Positions 1-10,164 of a stretch of DNA of 64,000 nucleotides are shown in pieces. Made by a program: the position numbers and the translations under genes. Source of the stretch: Nitrososphaerota archaeon (GTDB lineage Archaea > Thermoproteota > Nitrososphaeria > Nitrososphaerales > JACPRH01); NCBI GenBank assembly GCA_016190055.1, contig JACPRH010000037.1, positions 62,001-126,000 of the forward strand, written 5' to 3'. The notes under the pieces were generated by a model that saw only the letters and a program-made list of their open reading frames with translations, had not been told where the DNA came from and made no database searches. The first letter of the stretch is position 1. Every line of letters starts with the position of its first letter.

Positions 1-752
1 CCCGGTGCAAGAACGCCGATCCTAAGTAGATCATCGAAGTAGTCGGCGAGGAAGACGAAGGTCGCGGCCTTAGTTTCAGTTAAGGTCAAGGTGAAAATGA
101 AGTCATTCCAAGCTACTGTAAAGGCGAAAACAGCTGCAACAACCAACCCTATCTTGATTTGCGGAAGCACAACCCTGAAAAGAATATCGAAAGTTGAGGC
201 ACCGTCAACCTTAGCAGCATCCTCTAAGCTACGCGGAAAACCGTCGAAGAAGTTCTTCAAAATCCAGACTGTGAGTGGAAGAGCGAAGGTAGCGTAGACC
301 AGTGATAGCCCGATGTGCGTATCTTGTAGGCCAATCCGCTTGAACAGTTCATAGAGAGCTGGTGTGAAAACAATCGGTGTGACAGCGTGAAGGGTAAGCA
401 TGTAGGTGAGTAAAGCTGTTCCGCCAACCACCTTGTAGCGAGAGAGAGAGTAAGCCAACAACATCCCCGCTACTATAGCGATGCCGGCGCTTGCAAGCGC
501 AATTACGATGCTGTTACCTAGAAAACGTGGGAACTGGCCTGCAATACCGGCGAAAACAGGTTCTCCAGTGTGAGGATCAATAATTGAGGAACCGAACTCA
601 TAGTTCTGCAAAGTTGGTGTAAAGATGAATATGGGGATCTTGGAGACAGCCACCTCACTCGACTTCAATGAGGTCAGGACAATCCATGAGAGCGGAAAGA
701 GAACCATGAACAGCCATAAGCCTATGAGTGCAAACCTTGGGATAGACAGCAT
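1..752 (-). CDS. Sugar ABC transporter permease, MalG-like (C-terminus beyond left edge)
   Basis: Minus-strand frame starting ATG at 752 reads MLSIPRFALIGLWLFMVLFPLSWIVLTSLKSSEVAVSKIPIFIFTPTLQNYEF..., typical of MalG-type permeases; follows a MalF-like gene; open at window edge. Confidence 0.85.
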   Translation of the reverse strand, partial: MLSIPRFALIGLWLFMVLFPLSWIVLTSLKSSEVAVSKIPIFIFTPTLQNYEFGSSIIDPHTGEPVFAGIAGQFPRFLGNSIVIALASAGIAIVAGMLLAYSLSRYKVVGGTALLTYMLTLHAVTPIVFTPALYELFKRIGLQDTHIGLSLVYATFALPLTVWILKNFFDGFPRSLEDAAKVDGASTFDILFRVVLPQIKIGLVVAAVFAFTVAWNDFIFTLTLTETKAATFVFLADYFDDLLRIGVLAP

Positions 753-780
753 CTTCTTCAACTGTCTGCGTGATGATCGT

Positions 781-1704
781 TTACTCAACCTTCTCTATCC
801 TCCACAAGTATCTAAGGTAGGTGTAGACCAGTACTAGAGACATAACTACCATGATGACTCCGACGGTTGCCATTTGACTGGTCTCGAACGCTCTGAAGCC
901 CAAGGTATACAGGTATGAGGGGAGCATGTCGATGCTTAGAGGATTCGGGCCCAACGGTGGAGGAACGTCCAGCCATTCACGGATAACTTCCCAAGTCCTC
1001 AGCGCATCTGCGAACCTGAAGATTACAGCTAGAAGGATGAAGGGCCTAGCATAAGGGAAGATGACGTATCGGAATCGAGCCCACCACCCGGCACCATCCA
1101 CATGAGATGCTTCAAGCACCGACTTCGGCACCGATGACAATCCTCCAACTATCATCAGCATAACGAAAGGTGTCCACGTCCAAGCGTCCACCGACACGAC
1201 TGCAAAGAAGGCGTCACGACCGTAACCGTCAAACTGGAGACCTACGATACTCGTTGCCCAGTTGAGGAAGCCGAATTCCGGCTGGAACATAATTACTTTG
1301 AAGACCATGGCGGTGATCTCCGGCGCAATCATCATTGGGAGAATTGAGAGCGTCAGCACCAAGCGGTGACCGCGAAAGTGCTCAGAGAGAGCGAGGGCAA
1401 GCCCCAGTCCAAGAAGAAGCTCAATACCGACCGCAGTTACTGCGAATTTAGCTGTATTCTGGTAGCGAAGCCAGATGTCAGGATGCGACGCCATTGTCGC
1501 GTAGTTCTGGAGACCTACAAAGACTGGAGCCCTCCCGAAGACCTCTATAGAGTAATCATAGAAACTGATGCCGAAGGTCCAAACGTAAGGAATGATCGCG
1601 AAGAGAAAGAGCAGAATCGAGCCGGGAATGAGTAGCAGATACTTCAGATGCTTTTCCTTTATCCTGAAGGGGCCCGCCAAGAATACCTCACCTGACATCC
1701 ACAC
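781..1704 (-). CDS. Sugar ABC transporter permease, MalF/UgpA-like
   Basis: 307 aa multi-TM protein with EAA-type loop (EASHVDGAGWWARFRYVIFPYARP). Confidence 0.9.
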   Translation of the reverse strand: MWMSGEVFLAGPFRIKEKHLKYLLLIPGSILLFLFAIIPYVWTFGISFYDYSIEVFGRAPVFVGLQNYATMASHPDIWLRYQNTAKFAVTAVGIELLLGLGLALALSEHFRGHRLVLTLSILPMMIAPEITAMVFKVIMFQPEFGFLNWATSIVGLQFDGYGRDAFFAVVSVDAWTWTPFVMLMIVGGLSSVPKSVLEASHVDGAGWWARFRYVIFPYARPFILLAVIFRFADALRTWEVIREWLDVPPPLGPNPLSIDMLPSYLYTLGFRAFETSQMATVGVIMVVMSLVLVYTYLRYLWRIEKVE

Positions 1705-1720
1705 GACTGAGTTGATATAT

Positions 1721-2107
1721 TTATCCCGAGCTCAAATTATTCTGCGCCGAATAAATATCCGACGTAGACGCCGATTCAATGTAGAAGGCATACATTCTCT
1801 TTAGCCCAATAGCTAAGAGAACAACGGCGACCGCCGCTGGAGGATCATCAAGTGCAAACGCAACATCAGCAGTAATATAAGGTATCAGAGGCTCCGCAAT
1901 CAGATTCAATACTCGTTCCACGACGATGAAAAGTATTGCTAAGGCAATATACTGCGGGCCGCTTCCACCTTTGATAGCGAGTAGATTCACGCCTCGGCCA
2001 AGCCGGGTAATTTTAGAGACATAGTAGAAGCTAATAGCCGCTGCTACCAGCGAGATAGCGGTAGAGAAAAAGTCAAGCCAGAAAGGGTAGAATCTTAAAT
2101 CCATCAA
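1721..2107 (-). CDS. Small multi-TM membrane protein, unknown function
   Basis: 128 aa ORF, hydrophobic segments. Confidence 0.6.
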   Translation of the reverse strand: MMDLRFYPFWLDFFSTAISLVAAAISFYYVSKITRLGRGVNLLAIKGGSGPQYIALAILFIVVERVLNLIAEPLIPYITADVAFALDDPPAAVAVVLLAIGLKRMYAFYIESASTSDIYSAQNNLSSG

Positions 2108-2118
2108 CGCATCACTGT

Positions 2119-3006
2119 TTATGAGACAACCTCCACAAGCTCAGGAGCACGCTCTTTTACAAGCGAGTTTAGCCGCAATCGCACCTTTATAAATGAAGAG
2201 ATGCTTTCGTGCAGATTCAACCTGTACTCCATAAGAAACTCGCGGATCACCCACTGATCATCAACGTCATCAATAATCTCATCCAGCCTCAGAAGGGTAG
2301 TGCGGAGCAGTAGAACTCCTCGGCGTAGTGCTTCATCAGCAGATCGACGCCTTTGTTCATTACCGGAACGAGATAAAGGGGCCGGCAACCTAGAGATATC
2401 GTCTTCGTCCTTGATCATCTTTGTCAGAGAGCGAATCTCCTTCAGTGTTAGATGGCTGGACGAGGCTAGTTGTCCTAGTTCCTGACACATTGCACCGTTA
2501 TCAAGCGAGAGGAGCTCCTCCGCTACGCTGGAGCCTATCTTGCCGATTACGAGATCATTCCGGATTTCCTGCGGGAGCCCGAGTAGACGCATACGTTTGC
2601 TGACGTATTCCTGACTCTTTCCTATCCGTCTCGCCAGATCCGAAACACCTCCCCAGCCGTATTCATCCACATATCTTCGGAAGGCCTCAGCCTCCTCAAT
2701 CGGGTTCAAGGTTCGGCGCTGTATATTCTCGACCAAGGAAACCTCGAACGCTTCACGATCATCTAAATCCACGATGTGACATGGAACTTTTCTCCAACCG
2801 AGGCGGCGGCAAGCTTCAAATCTTCTGCTGCCGGCGACTATCTCAAACTCACGTCCACACGGCCGAACCACAAGCGGCTGAAGCAGACCTAGGTTGTCTA
2901 TGGACTGGAGAAGCCCCTCAATTTGTCCAAGGCCTGTCCTCACGTTATATGGTGAACAACATATGCTGCTTATTCTGATCTCTTCTATAAGCCCGAGATG
3001 CGCCAA
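2119..3006 (-). CDS. ParB/Spo0J-like partition or nuclease-domain protein
   Basis: SPYNVRTGLGQIEGLLQSIDNLGLLQPLVVRP...EIVAGSRRFEACRRLGWRKVPCHIVD...VENIQRRTLNPIEEAEAFRR is a classic ParB N-domain. Confidence 0.92.
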   Translation of the reverse strand: MAHLGLIEEIRISSICCSPYNVRTGLGQIEGLLQSIDNLGLLQPLVVRPCGREFEIVAGSRRFEACRRLGWRKVPCHIVDLDDREAFEVSLVENIQRRTLNPIEEAEAFRRYVDEYGWGGVSDLARRIGKSQEYVSKRMRLLGLPQEIRNDLVIGKIGSSVAEELLSLDNGAMCQELGQLASSSHLTLKEIRSLTKMIKDEDDISRLPAPLSRSGNEQRRRSADEALRRGVLLLRTTLLRLDEIIDDVDDQWVIREFLMEYRLNLHESISSFIKVRLRLNSLVKERAPELVEVVS

Positions 3007-3102
3007 CTAGGTGTTGGTGTGAGAATAATCTTATAAACCGCGTGAGCAGTTTTGAGTGCAAATGCACTCAACTCATCATACTACGGGGTTGCGTTAAGGG
3101 CA

Positions 3103-3717
3103 ATGTCCACTCCGGAGAGTGACAAGCGGAGAACCGTCAACATAAATGAAAAGATAGCTGAGGAGTTAAACCGCATTGCCAACCAAGAAGGGAAAACTCT
3201 CTACAGCCTGATCAACGAAATCGCGGTTATCGGAATTGACGCATACCGGCGCGGTTTTCCCCTTAAGGACGCAGTCGAGACCCGTGTCTTCCTCGACAGG
3301 GTGAAGAGAAGCCGGATGATACTGGTCAACCAAGATCTTTGGTACACAGCGAGCGGAATCGCCTACAGAAAGGATCGGGATGGATGGCTGAACAAGGCTT
3401 ACGAGAAGGCCAAGTGGTACGGTCGGCTCCTCAGCGAGGAATCCTCGGATGACTCGTTCATCGAATCACTCCGGAAGATGCTGTACAACCTATTCTGGGA
3501 CTGCAATGAGGTCCAGATCCGGAAGAATAGCGAGGATACATTTGATCTACGTGTCTTCTTCATCCCCGAGATGCCGCTGCAGCACGCATCGGTCGTCCTG
3601 AGGATGGTCGAGGGATTGCTGAACTCGTCCGGCTACGCAATCCTAAGACACACAGCTGAGCAGGGATACCTAACCATACTCTTCAAACGGGTTCCACTAC
3701 CCGATATGCAGCAGTAA
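3103..3717 (+). CDS. Predicted RHH-type DNA-binding protein, unknown function
   Basis: ORF 3052-3717; ATG at 3103 likely (MSTPESDKRRTVNINEKIAEELNRIANQEGKTLYSLINEIAVIGI), RHH-like N-terminus; divergent from parB. Confidence 0.65.
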   Translation: MSTPESDKRRTVNINEKIAEELNRIANQEGKTLYSLINEIAVIGIDAYRRGFPLKDAVETRVFLDRVKRSRMILVNQDLWYTASGIAYRKDRDGWLNKAYEKAKWYGRLLSEESSDDSFIESLRKMLYNLFWDCNEVQIRKNSEDTFDLRVFFIPEMPLQHASVVLRMVEGLLNSSGYAILRHTAEQGYLTILFKRVPLPDMQQ

Positions 3718-3739
3718 TAGAGAGAAGCATGATACGGCG

Positions 3740-5557
3740 TCAACGGATTGAGAGTAGATCTTTGAGGGCGACATCTTCACTCTTAATCTTCACACCTTCC
3801 TTCTCCCGCTTTCGAATATAGGCCGCGATAATCTGCTTCAGCTTTCCTTCGTCCAGTCGGCCCCATGGGGTCTCCGGCTCGAGGAGCCGCTTCGGGATTC
3901 TGATGCTGTCCATCCGGAATCCTTCTTGGAACTTGTACTTCAGGAGATTGTGAGATATTTCTCTACCAAGCTCACCGAGGCTTTCAGGAGTATGTTCTAT
4001 GCCGATGGCTGCCAGCATCTTTGAGACCATCGTTTTGTCGTAGACTTTGCGAGCAAAGTAGCAGACTCCGAGCGAGTATATTATGTAGAGCCAGTCCTCC
4101 TGCTCGACCAGATAGGCCGCTATCTTCTCAGCATCAAACTCTTTTCCTAAATTACCTTCATCATAGGAGTAGCCGGAGTTGCTGAGATGTGAATGCCGCG
4201 CCCCTACAACTGTGCCGGCGATGGAGCCGTAGCCTGTCATGTATCCTGCTGGCCCAATGCCTCCAAGAGACACTGCGAAGTCTTTACCGCCGTATTTGTC
4301 AGCCGCCGAGTCAAGCCCACGTGCCAAAGCGGAGTAAAAGGGGCTTCTCCTCGCGCTCGATATGCGTCTAAGCATCTCCACATAGGTGGCTGAGTCTCCC
4401 CAGACCGGTTTCAACCCACCGGTCTCACCCTCGCCTATCAACCCCTTTTCGAAGGCCTCAGTGGCCCAGCCTAAGATGTTGCCCGCGGTCATCACGTCAA
4501 GACCCAGTTCTTCACAAACCGCGATGAGCCGCAGCAACCCGTCATAATCGCTCACTTTGAGGTTTGAACCGAGAGCATACATCGGCTCGTAGTTGTAAGG
4601 TACGAGGCGGCTCTCCTTGAACAGCTCGCGGCGACCTCTTTCATGCGGAGGGCTGAACTCATCCTTTACGTCAGCTAGGTGTACGCAGGCGATGGGGCAG
4701 CTGGCGCAGGAAATTTTGCGCTCCAACCGGTTCTCCGCAATAGTCTCACCGGATATTTTCTCAGCGTCTTCGAAACGGGTTTTGCGGAAGTTCTCAGTTG
4801 GTAGAGCACCCATCTCGTTGAGGCTGAGAATGTTAGCAGGAGTTCCGTAATCATGGTACTTCACCATCAGATCGGTTCCGACTATGTTCTGATACACCTT
4901 CTCGTAATAGTCCTTGATCGTTAATGGATTGGTTAACGCAACTCCTTCAGCGCCGTTAACAGATATTGCCTTCAACCGCTTGCTCCCGAAGATGGCTCCT
5001 AGACCCATTCTGCCGAAGTGGTGATACCTATCCACCACCACGTTACTGTAGTGAACAAAGTTCTCTCCAGCCGCTCCACAGCTTATGACGCTGTGAAGAC
5101 CATCATCTCCGAAGCTGCCGAGCGCCTGCTCAACCTGCAGCGGCGAAAGCCCCCAGAGCGAAGAGGCCTTCCGTATCTTCACATCGCTATCATTAATGAC
5201 TAGCGCAACCGGTTCCACAGAGGCACCTTTGATCACCAAGGCGCTGTAGCCCGCTAGGCTGAGGGCTGATGGGAAGTATCCTGCCGCATGTGTTTCACCG
5301 AGGTTCCCAGTCAGAGGTGACTTGAACATTGCAACCGCCTTCACGATGCATGGTAGCACCGTTGTAAGCGGGCTGCCGGCGATTATGATAGGTGCGTCGG
5401 GTGAGAACGGGTCGATTTTCGCAGGAGCCTCATCCAGCAGCAGTTTGGAGGCTACGCCGGCTCCGCCGATATATTTCTGGAAGAGCTCAGGCCGCTCAAC
5501 CACTTTGCTGGTGCCTTCGGTCAGATCTACGTAGAGGATGCGGTTAGACAGTGGCAA
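3740..5557 (-). CDS. Aldehyde:ferredoxin oxidoreductase (tungsten/molybdopterin AOR family)
   Basis: 605 aa; RILYVDLTEGTSKVVERPELFQKYIGGAGVASKLL N-terminus, CASCPIACVH, ...LGLDVMTAGNILGWA. Confidence 0.95.
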   Translation of the reverse strand: MPLSNRILYVDLTEGTSKVVERPELFQKYIGGAGVASKLLLDEAPAKIDPFSPDAPIIIAGSPLTTVLPCIVKAVAMFKSPLTGNLGETHAAGYFPSALSLAGYSALVIKGASVEPVALVINDSDVKIRKASSLWGLSPLQVEQALGSFGDDGLHSVISCGAAGENFVHYSNVVVDRYHHFGRMGLGAIFGSKRLKAISVNGAEGVALTNPLTIKDYYEKVYQNIVGTDLMVKYHDYGTPANILSLNEMGALPTENFRKTRFEDAEKISGETIAENRLERKISCASCPIACVHLADVKDEFSPPHERGRRELFKESRLVPYNYEPMYALGSNLKVSDYDGLLRLIAVCEELGLDVMTAGNILGWATEAFEKGLIGEGETGGLKPVWGDSATYVEMLRRISSARRSPFYSALARGLDSAADKYGGKDFAVSLGGIGPAGYMTGYGSIAGTVVGARHSHLSNSGYSYDEGNLGKEFDAEKIAAYLVEQEDWLYIIYSLGVCYFARKVYDKTMVSKMLAAIGIEHTPESLGELGREISHNLLKYKFQEGFRMDSIRIPKRLLEPETPWGRLDEGKLKQIIAAYIRKREKEGVKIKSEDVALKDLLSIR

Positions 5558-5972
5558 TCTCCTTCTCCTCCTCGTAGCTGAAGACGTTGTGGGGGCAGTA
5601 TTTGGCGCAGTCGCCGCACTTGTCGCAGATAACCGGCATTTTGGTTTTACGGTCTAGAACTAGGGCGGTCAGCGTGCAGGCTTTGACGCAGTCGAAGGTG
5701 GTGCATCCCTTGCATTTCGAAGCTATGAGGGTGATGCCGCCTTCAGGCAGAGGTTGCAGTGCACCGTGGGGACAGGCTGATGCGCACTCAGGGTTCGGGC
5801 AGTAGCGGCATGCTATAACTGTGAAGCGGTTGCTGAGGGATCTGTCAGGGCGGACGAAGACGGCTGTTCGCGTCTGATCAACCGAGTCGAAGAGGTGGCG
5901 GGAACACGCGTAGAGACAGTTGTAGCAGCCGATGCAACGGGAGCTATTCTTAACCTCAATGCGGAATCTCAT
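5544..5972 (-). CDS. 4Fe-4S ferredoxin-type electron transfer protein (AOR partner)
   Basis: 142 aa, CIGCYNCLYAC, CRYCPNPECASACP, CKGCTTFDCVKAC, CDKCGDCAKYCP clusters; overlaps AOR by 14 nt. Confidence 0.9.
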   Translation of the reverse strand: MRFRIEVKNSSRCIGCYNCLYACSRHLFDSVDQTRTAVFVRPDRSLSNRFTVIACRYCPNPECASACPHGALQPLPEGGITLIASKCKGCTTFDCVKACTLTALVLDRKTKMPVICDKCGDCAKYCPHNVFSYEEEKEIATV

Positions 5973-6000
5973 AATAGTATTCGCTTACTTGCTTACTCAC

Positions 6001-7422
6001 TTATTTCGGTGCATCCCAATGCTTTTTGATGAAGCCTCCGATCTCCGAGGAGTCCTGTGGCCCTATCATAGCTTCCCAACCGGTTGTATCCTCGATATCG
6101 CCTTTCAGTCGAGCTGCGCGTCCAGGAATCACCATTCGCTTATGGTTGAGCTTTCCAGCTATACTGGAGGCGCCTAGGACGTCATTGATTTTGGTAGCAT
6201 TGAACTGTCCACCGGCGACACCGACCTCCACTGCGAGCCCTTCCGTATCAGCTACGATGAGGTAGCAGTTGACTCCTGAGGCTTCGATGTCGTTCATAAC
6301 TGTGTAGTAAGTTAATGCGAAGTTTGTGGTAACGAGTACAGGGGAGCTTCCATTCACCGTTCCTATCTCTTTGACACCTGACTCTACTGAGACAGGCTTC
6401 CTAGGATCGGTGTAGATGGCCTGTCGCAGCGTTGCGACCGGTAGAACCGCCCAGATGTCTAGGCTGTGCATTACAATGATGTCAGCATACCTGTTAACTA
6501 GAAGTGAAGCGATATACGACTCCCGATACGCAGTGACTACAGGATCGGCCATCTCCGCTGTGGCCCACACGACGGCAGGGATGCAGAGAAGAGGATAGCC
6601 GAGCGCCTTCTCTTTCAGCAACCCGGATCTGCGGAGCATCACCAGATTGTTAACCGTTTCTTTCAACAGGCCGCCTTCGACAAGCGTACCCGGATCAAGC
6701 ACAATATCTTTCAGCCCCATAGACTCCAGAGTTGAAGCCAGTGAGACCAGTCCGTCTAGATTATTCGGCGAGGAGGCTACTACGGGGCAGACGTATCGCT
6801 GAGCAAGTTCACCTACCTCCTTCCAGTTATCCTTAGTAGCTGCGTAAAGCAGAGGACGCTTCTCACATACACCCTGAACCTCCAGCGCCGCTCTCAGAGA
6901 GACTGGATCGGTGGAGCAGAGCATCAAGGGGAGGCTGCAGCCTTCGTTTACAAGCTTCACTGTTGAGGCGAACCGCTCCGGCTCACCTGAAGCAGCTCTG
7001 ACTGCAATCATGTCGAGCCTCATCTCCTGCCCCATCTTAATCATCGAGAACTTCTCAGTCGCAACACATCTGCTACGGATCTCCTCCGCAGTCATGTTGT
7101 CGCTTACATCAATCGCTATAGCGGTCTGGTTGTGATAACTTAGCTGATGCCGGTATAGAACTTCTTCACCGCCGATCTTAACAGTCCGCTCACCGGAGCC
7201 TATCTTGACTTCACGGATCGATGGAGCAATCATTGCGACTAGCTTCTCCAAATTCTTCTTGTAGCGAGATTGCTTAACCATAGGTGGGCAGTCTTGTGGG
7301 AGCTTGCTTCGCTCAAGCATCCTTGAAGCGAAGGCCATGCAGTTAGCTTCACCGCACTCACCGCAGTTAGTCTGTGGAAGAAGCTTGTAGATTGAGAGTA
7401 GACCTAGCTTTTCACTCATCAA
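6001..7422 (-). CDS. cdhE: CODH/ACS corrinoid Fe-S protein large (gamma) subunit
   Basis: 473 aa; N-terminal LPQTNCGECGEANCMAFASRML 4Fe-4S motif; cluster context. Confidence 0.95.
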   Translation of the reverse strand: MMSEKLGLLSIYKLLPQTNCGECGEANCMAFASRMLERSKLPQDCPPMVKQSRYKKNLEKLVAMIAPSIREVKIGSGERTVKIGGEEVLYRHQLSYHNQTAIAIDVSDNMTAEEIRSRCVATEKFSMIKMGQEMRLDMIAVRAASGEPERFASTVKLVNEGCSLPLMLCSTDPVSLRAALEVQGVCEKRPLLYAATKDNWKEVGELAQRYVCPVVASSPNNLDGLVSLASTLESMGLKDIVLDPGTLVEGGLLKETVNNLVMLRRSGLLKEKALGYPLLCIPAVVWATAEMADPVVTAYRESYIASLLVNRYADIIVMHSLDIWAVLPVATLRQAIYTDPRKPVSVESGVKEIGTVNGSSPVLVTTNFALTYYTVMNDIEASGVNCYLIVADTEGLAVEVGVAGGQFNATKINDVLGASSIAGKLNHKRMVIPGRAARLKGDIEDTTGWEAMIGPQDSSEIGGFIKKHWDAPK

Positions 7423-7450
7423 GCATCACCCTCCTCATCAACGTCATCAA

Positions 7451-8662
7451 TTATCCTAGCGCAGTCACCCAATCTTCGACTACGCCTCCTTTAGCTGAAT
7501 TTCCGAGCAGATCCTGGACAAGCCCCTTGGCGACGCGGGTGGTGGCGGGGTGGCTGATCATGAAGAGGTCTCCGCCTGCCAGCATAGCGGTGAGCAGTGT
7601 AATTGTCTCCCAAAGCGGGCCTCTGAGCTCCCTTGGCCCAATGTCTTCGTTCTTCATCCATGCTTCACGGGCACCCCAAGCGTTGCTGGCCGGTGCAAGA
7701 ACTGGCATCTGCAGATCTTCGTCTCCAAGCAACCCAGCGAGCTTGATCCGCTCCATTATGCTGATGGTGTAGTCGATACCGTATCCTAAGGCTGCGGTGG
7801 TAGGGTCAATCACGATGTGATCCTTCGGAAGCCCTTCGCTAAGCAGCGTCTTGTTGAGTTTCTTCGCATTGTTAACATCCATAGGAGTGAAGGCTACTAC
7901 GGAGTGTCCGTACTTGTTAGCGGCCTCGACGATTCGTTTATGATCGTTATCGGTGTTCGCTGAGTTCAGCAGAATTCGTTCACCGGCAGCAGCTGCTGCA
8001 GCTGCTTCAAGTACGATTGGGTCTTTCTGCTTGTTACCGGAACCTCCGATAATTATCGGAACATCGACGGCTTGAAGAACCTGCTCAACTGTTTTCGCAG
8101 CGGTCTGTGGAGAAGTGTCGTTCAGCAGAGGGTCGGTGCTGATCAGGTTAAGTGAGACGATGTCGGCGCCGAACTCGACGCATCGTTTAGCCCATGCTGC
8201 AGGATCGGTCATGACGTCTTCATAATGCATCTTCACCATCTTGGCTAGGCTTAACGGCATATCGAAGATGTCCATTGCGAATGCTGGGCGGTTAGGGTTC
8301 TCAGCCTCGAAGCTGTAGAAGGGCATCGTCCGCGCTCCACCGATCTTGACGATGCTTCCTCTTGATCCGCCTTCGGATCTGGTTGCGCCTAGCTGAACCT
8401 CGACAACTCTGCCCGGGTACTGCTCCAGCGGAGTAGCGTACTTCGCCTCTAATAGCTGTTGAATCTGGGCCTGTTTTGAGGATTGGGCTTGAAGCTGTGG
8501 CAGCGGCCTTGCTCCTGACATTATTGATGAGACAATCGGCTGTATGATTAGTTCTAGCTGCTCTACGTCGAGAGTGACGTTGTCAATCTCAATCTCACCT
8601 AGTTCTTGCACTACCTTCAGCAGGTTTTTGACCAGATTAGTTGATTCAGATTCTTCACCCAT
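7451..8662 (-). CDS. cdhD: CODH/ACS corrinoid Fe-S protein small (delta) subunit
   Basis: 403 aa; EVQLGATRSEGGSRGSIVKIGGARTMPFYSFEAENPNRPAFAMDIFDMP; cluster context. Confidence 0.95.
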   Translation of the reverse strand: MGEESESTNLVKNLLKVVQELGEIEIDNVTLDVEQLELIIQPIVSSIMSGARPLPQLQAQSSKQAQIQQLLEAKYATPLEQYPGRVVEVQLGATRSEGGSRGSIVKIGGARTMPFYSFEAENPNRPAFAMDIFDMPLSLAKMVKMHYEDVMTDPAAWAKRCVEFGADIVSLNLISTDPLLNDTSPQTAAKTVEQVLQAVDVPIIIGGSGNKQKDPIVLEAAAAAAAGERILLNSANTDNDHKRIVEAANKYGHSVVAFTPMDVNNAKKLNKTLLSEGLPKDHIVIDPTTAALGYGIDYTISIMERIKLAGLLGDEDLQMPVLAPASNAWGAREAWMKNEDIGPRELRGPLWETITLLTAMLAGGDLFMISHPATTRVAKGLVQDLLGNSAKGGVVEDWVTALG

Positions 8663-8686
8663 TTTGCTTCACCTTCTCTTGAACCA

Positions 8687-10162
8687 CTACTTCTTGTCCA
8701 GCCGTTTGATGATTATCTTCTCCGCAGTTATCTTCGCGTTCTTCAAGATGATCTTGAAACCGCCTGATGCGGGTAGCTGCAGTGTAGGAGCACTGATTAC
8801 TGTTTCACCCTCGGCGGGGAGTTGAATCGCCGTCGTCGCTCCAGTTTCAGCTGTCGCCTCAGTTTCCGCAGACTCCGCTTCGGAGGCTGCTTCCTGCTCC
8901 TTCCATCGCTGCAGGATCGGATGCTGCTTCTGAGTTAGGAACTGCTTCATGTCAGCTAGGTTTTTTACGTCCTTTTCAGTCGCGATCTTATCAACAATAT
9001 CGGCAGGGATCGAGCTCTTGACCCGCTCCTTCACATCGTATGGCATCCAGACTACTCGGTTCCATCCTCCGTCCGGCTTCAGGAATCTGGGTGAACGGAG
9101 ATACTCGATGGCGATGCCGTTGAAGCCTGGGCTCTGAACTCCGCCGCTGGTGTTGGTGGCCATCGCTGAGAAGGTTAGTCCGTTTACGGCCTCTTCACGG
9201 TAGTCTCGGTTAACTACGCCTACTGCGTCGATCTCAGGGATGTAGAAGGCTATGCCTTCGAAGCATCCGCAGGAGGTGTGGGGGTTCTCGAACATGCTGT
9301 ATATTGAGACTGTCTGTACAGAGCCTAGAGACTTTTCTTGCAGCACCTTGTCTACTCCTCTGTAGATGCCTTTCTCAGTGTCAATCACCGCTCCTTTCTC
9401 GATTACGAAGTTTGGGCCGTTGGGATCGATGTTTGATGCTGCTCTAGCGTCAAACCAGCTGATTGAGCCGCAGGAGCCGGTTCGGTTAGGGGTGATGACG
9501 CACATGTGGCTGGGGGCGAATGACTGGCACATGACGCAGCCGTAGAACTGCTCCACGTCTTCATCCATCAGGCTTCGTGTCCTTTCGTCTCGCTCCGCCC
9601 AGATCGTCATCGCTGTCTTGAGTTGCTCTGAGATCTGCGCCGGCTCTGTGTAGAAGGTTACCTGAACCTTCTCTAGAATAGGGAAGCTTGTCTTGTACAG
9701 CCAGATTAGGGCTTTGCCGAACCATTCAAGCGAGTTGAACCCGTGTTTGTAAGCGTCTTTTGTGAAGCGGATCCAGATGTCGTACCTCTGGTTTACATGC
9801 ATGACTCCTTCGATGTAGTTGAGGAAGTAGTGGATTCTCCGCTCTAAGACGCCTGCGATATCGTTCTCCACCTTTGCACCCGCTACCTCGATGAGGATGC
9901 CTAGAGAGTAGCTTCCGTCTTCAGCCATCTCAGAGATATCTGGGCCTTCGATGATGATTCGGGCGTCCTCAATCTCGTTTAGTTGACGGGGTCGGACAAG
10001 CTCGAATTTCGCTTCGGCCTTTAGTCCCCCGAATTCGAGATACATCTGAGGTTTCCTGACCCGCTCGCCTTCATGCATCTCTCCGATGTCGACTGGGAAC
10101 GCTGGCTTTTGGACTCCTGACGGTAGGGTCCTCAGCTCATTTGCATCACAGATTTTACCCAT
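8687..10162 (-). CDS. cdhC: CO dehydrogenase/acetyl-CoA synthase beta subunit (acetyl-CoA synthase)
   Basis: ORF listed to 10216 but start likely ATG at 10162 (MGKICDANELRTLPSG); CVMCQSFAPSHMCVITPNRTGSCGSISWFDARAA, CGCFEGIAFYIPE. Confidence 0.95.
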   Translation of the reverse strand: MGKICDANELRTLPSGVQKPAFPVDIGEMHEGERVRKPQMYLEFGGLKAEAKFELVRPRQLNEIEDARIIIEGPDISEMAEDGSYSLGILIEVAGAKVENDIAGVLERRIHYFLNYIEGVMHVNQRYDIWIRFTKDAYKHGFNSLEWFGKALIWLYKTSFPILEKVQVTFYTEPAQISEQLKTAMTIWAERDERTRSLMDEDVEQFYGCVMCQSFAPSHMCVITPNRTGSCGSISWFDARAASNIDPNGPNFVIEKGAVIDTEKGIYRGVDKVLQEKSLGSVQTVSIYSMFENPHTSCGCFEGIAFYIPEIDAVGVVNRDYREEAVNGLTFSAMATNTSGGVQSPGFNGIAIEYLRSPRFLKPDGGWNRVVWMPYDVKERVKSSIPADIVDKIATEKDVKNLADMKQFLTQKQHPILQRWKEQEAASEAESAETEATAETGATTAIQLPAEGETVISAPTLQLPASGGFKIILKNAKITAEKIIIKRLDKK

Positions 10163-10164
10163 CT

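Noticed and set aside
6004-6020. TTCGGTGCATCCCAA near-match to the regulon palindrome
   Set aside because: Lies at the 3' end of the cdhE coding sequence and has a mismatch in the conserved arm; likely chance.
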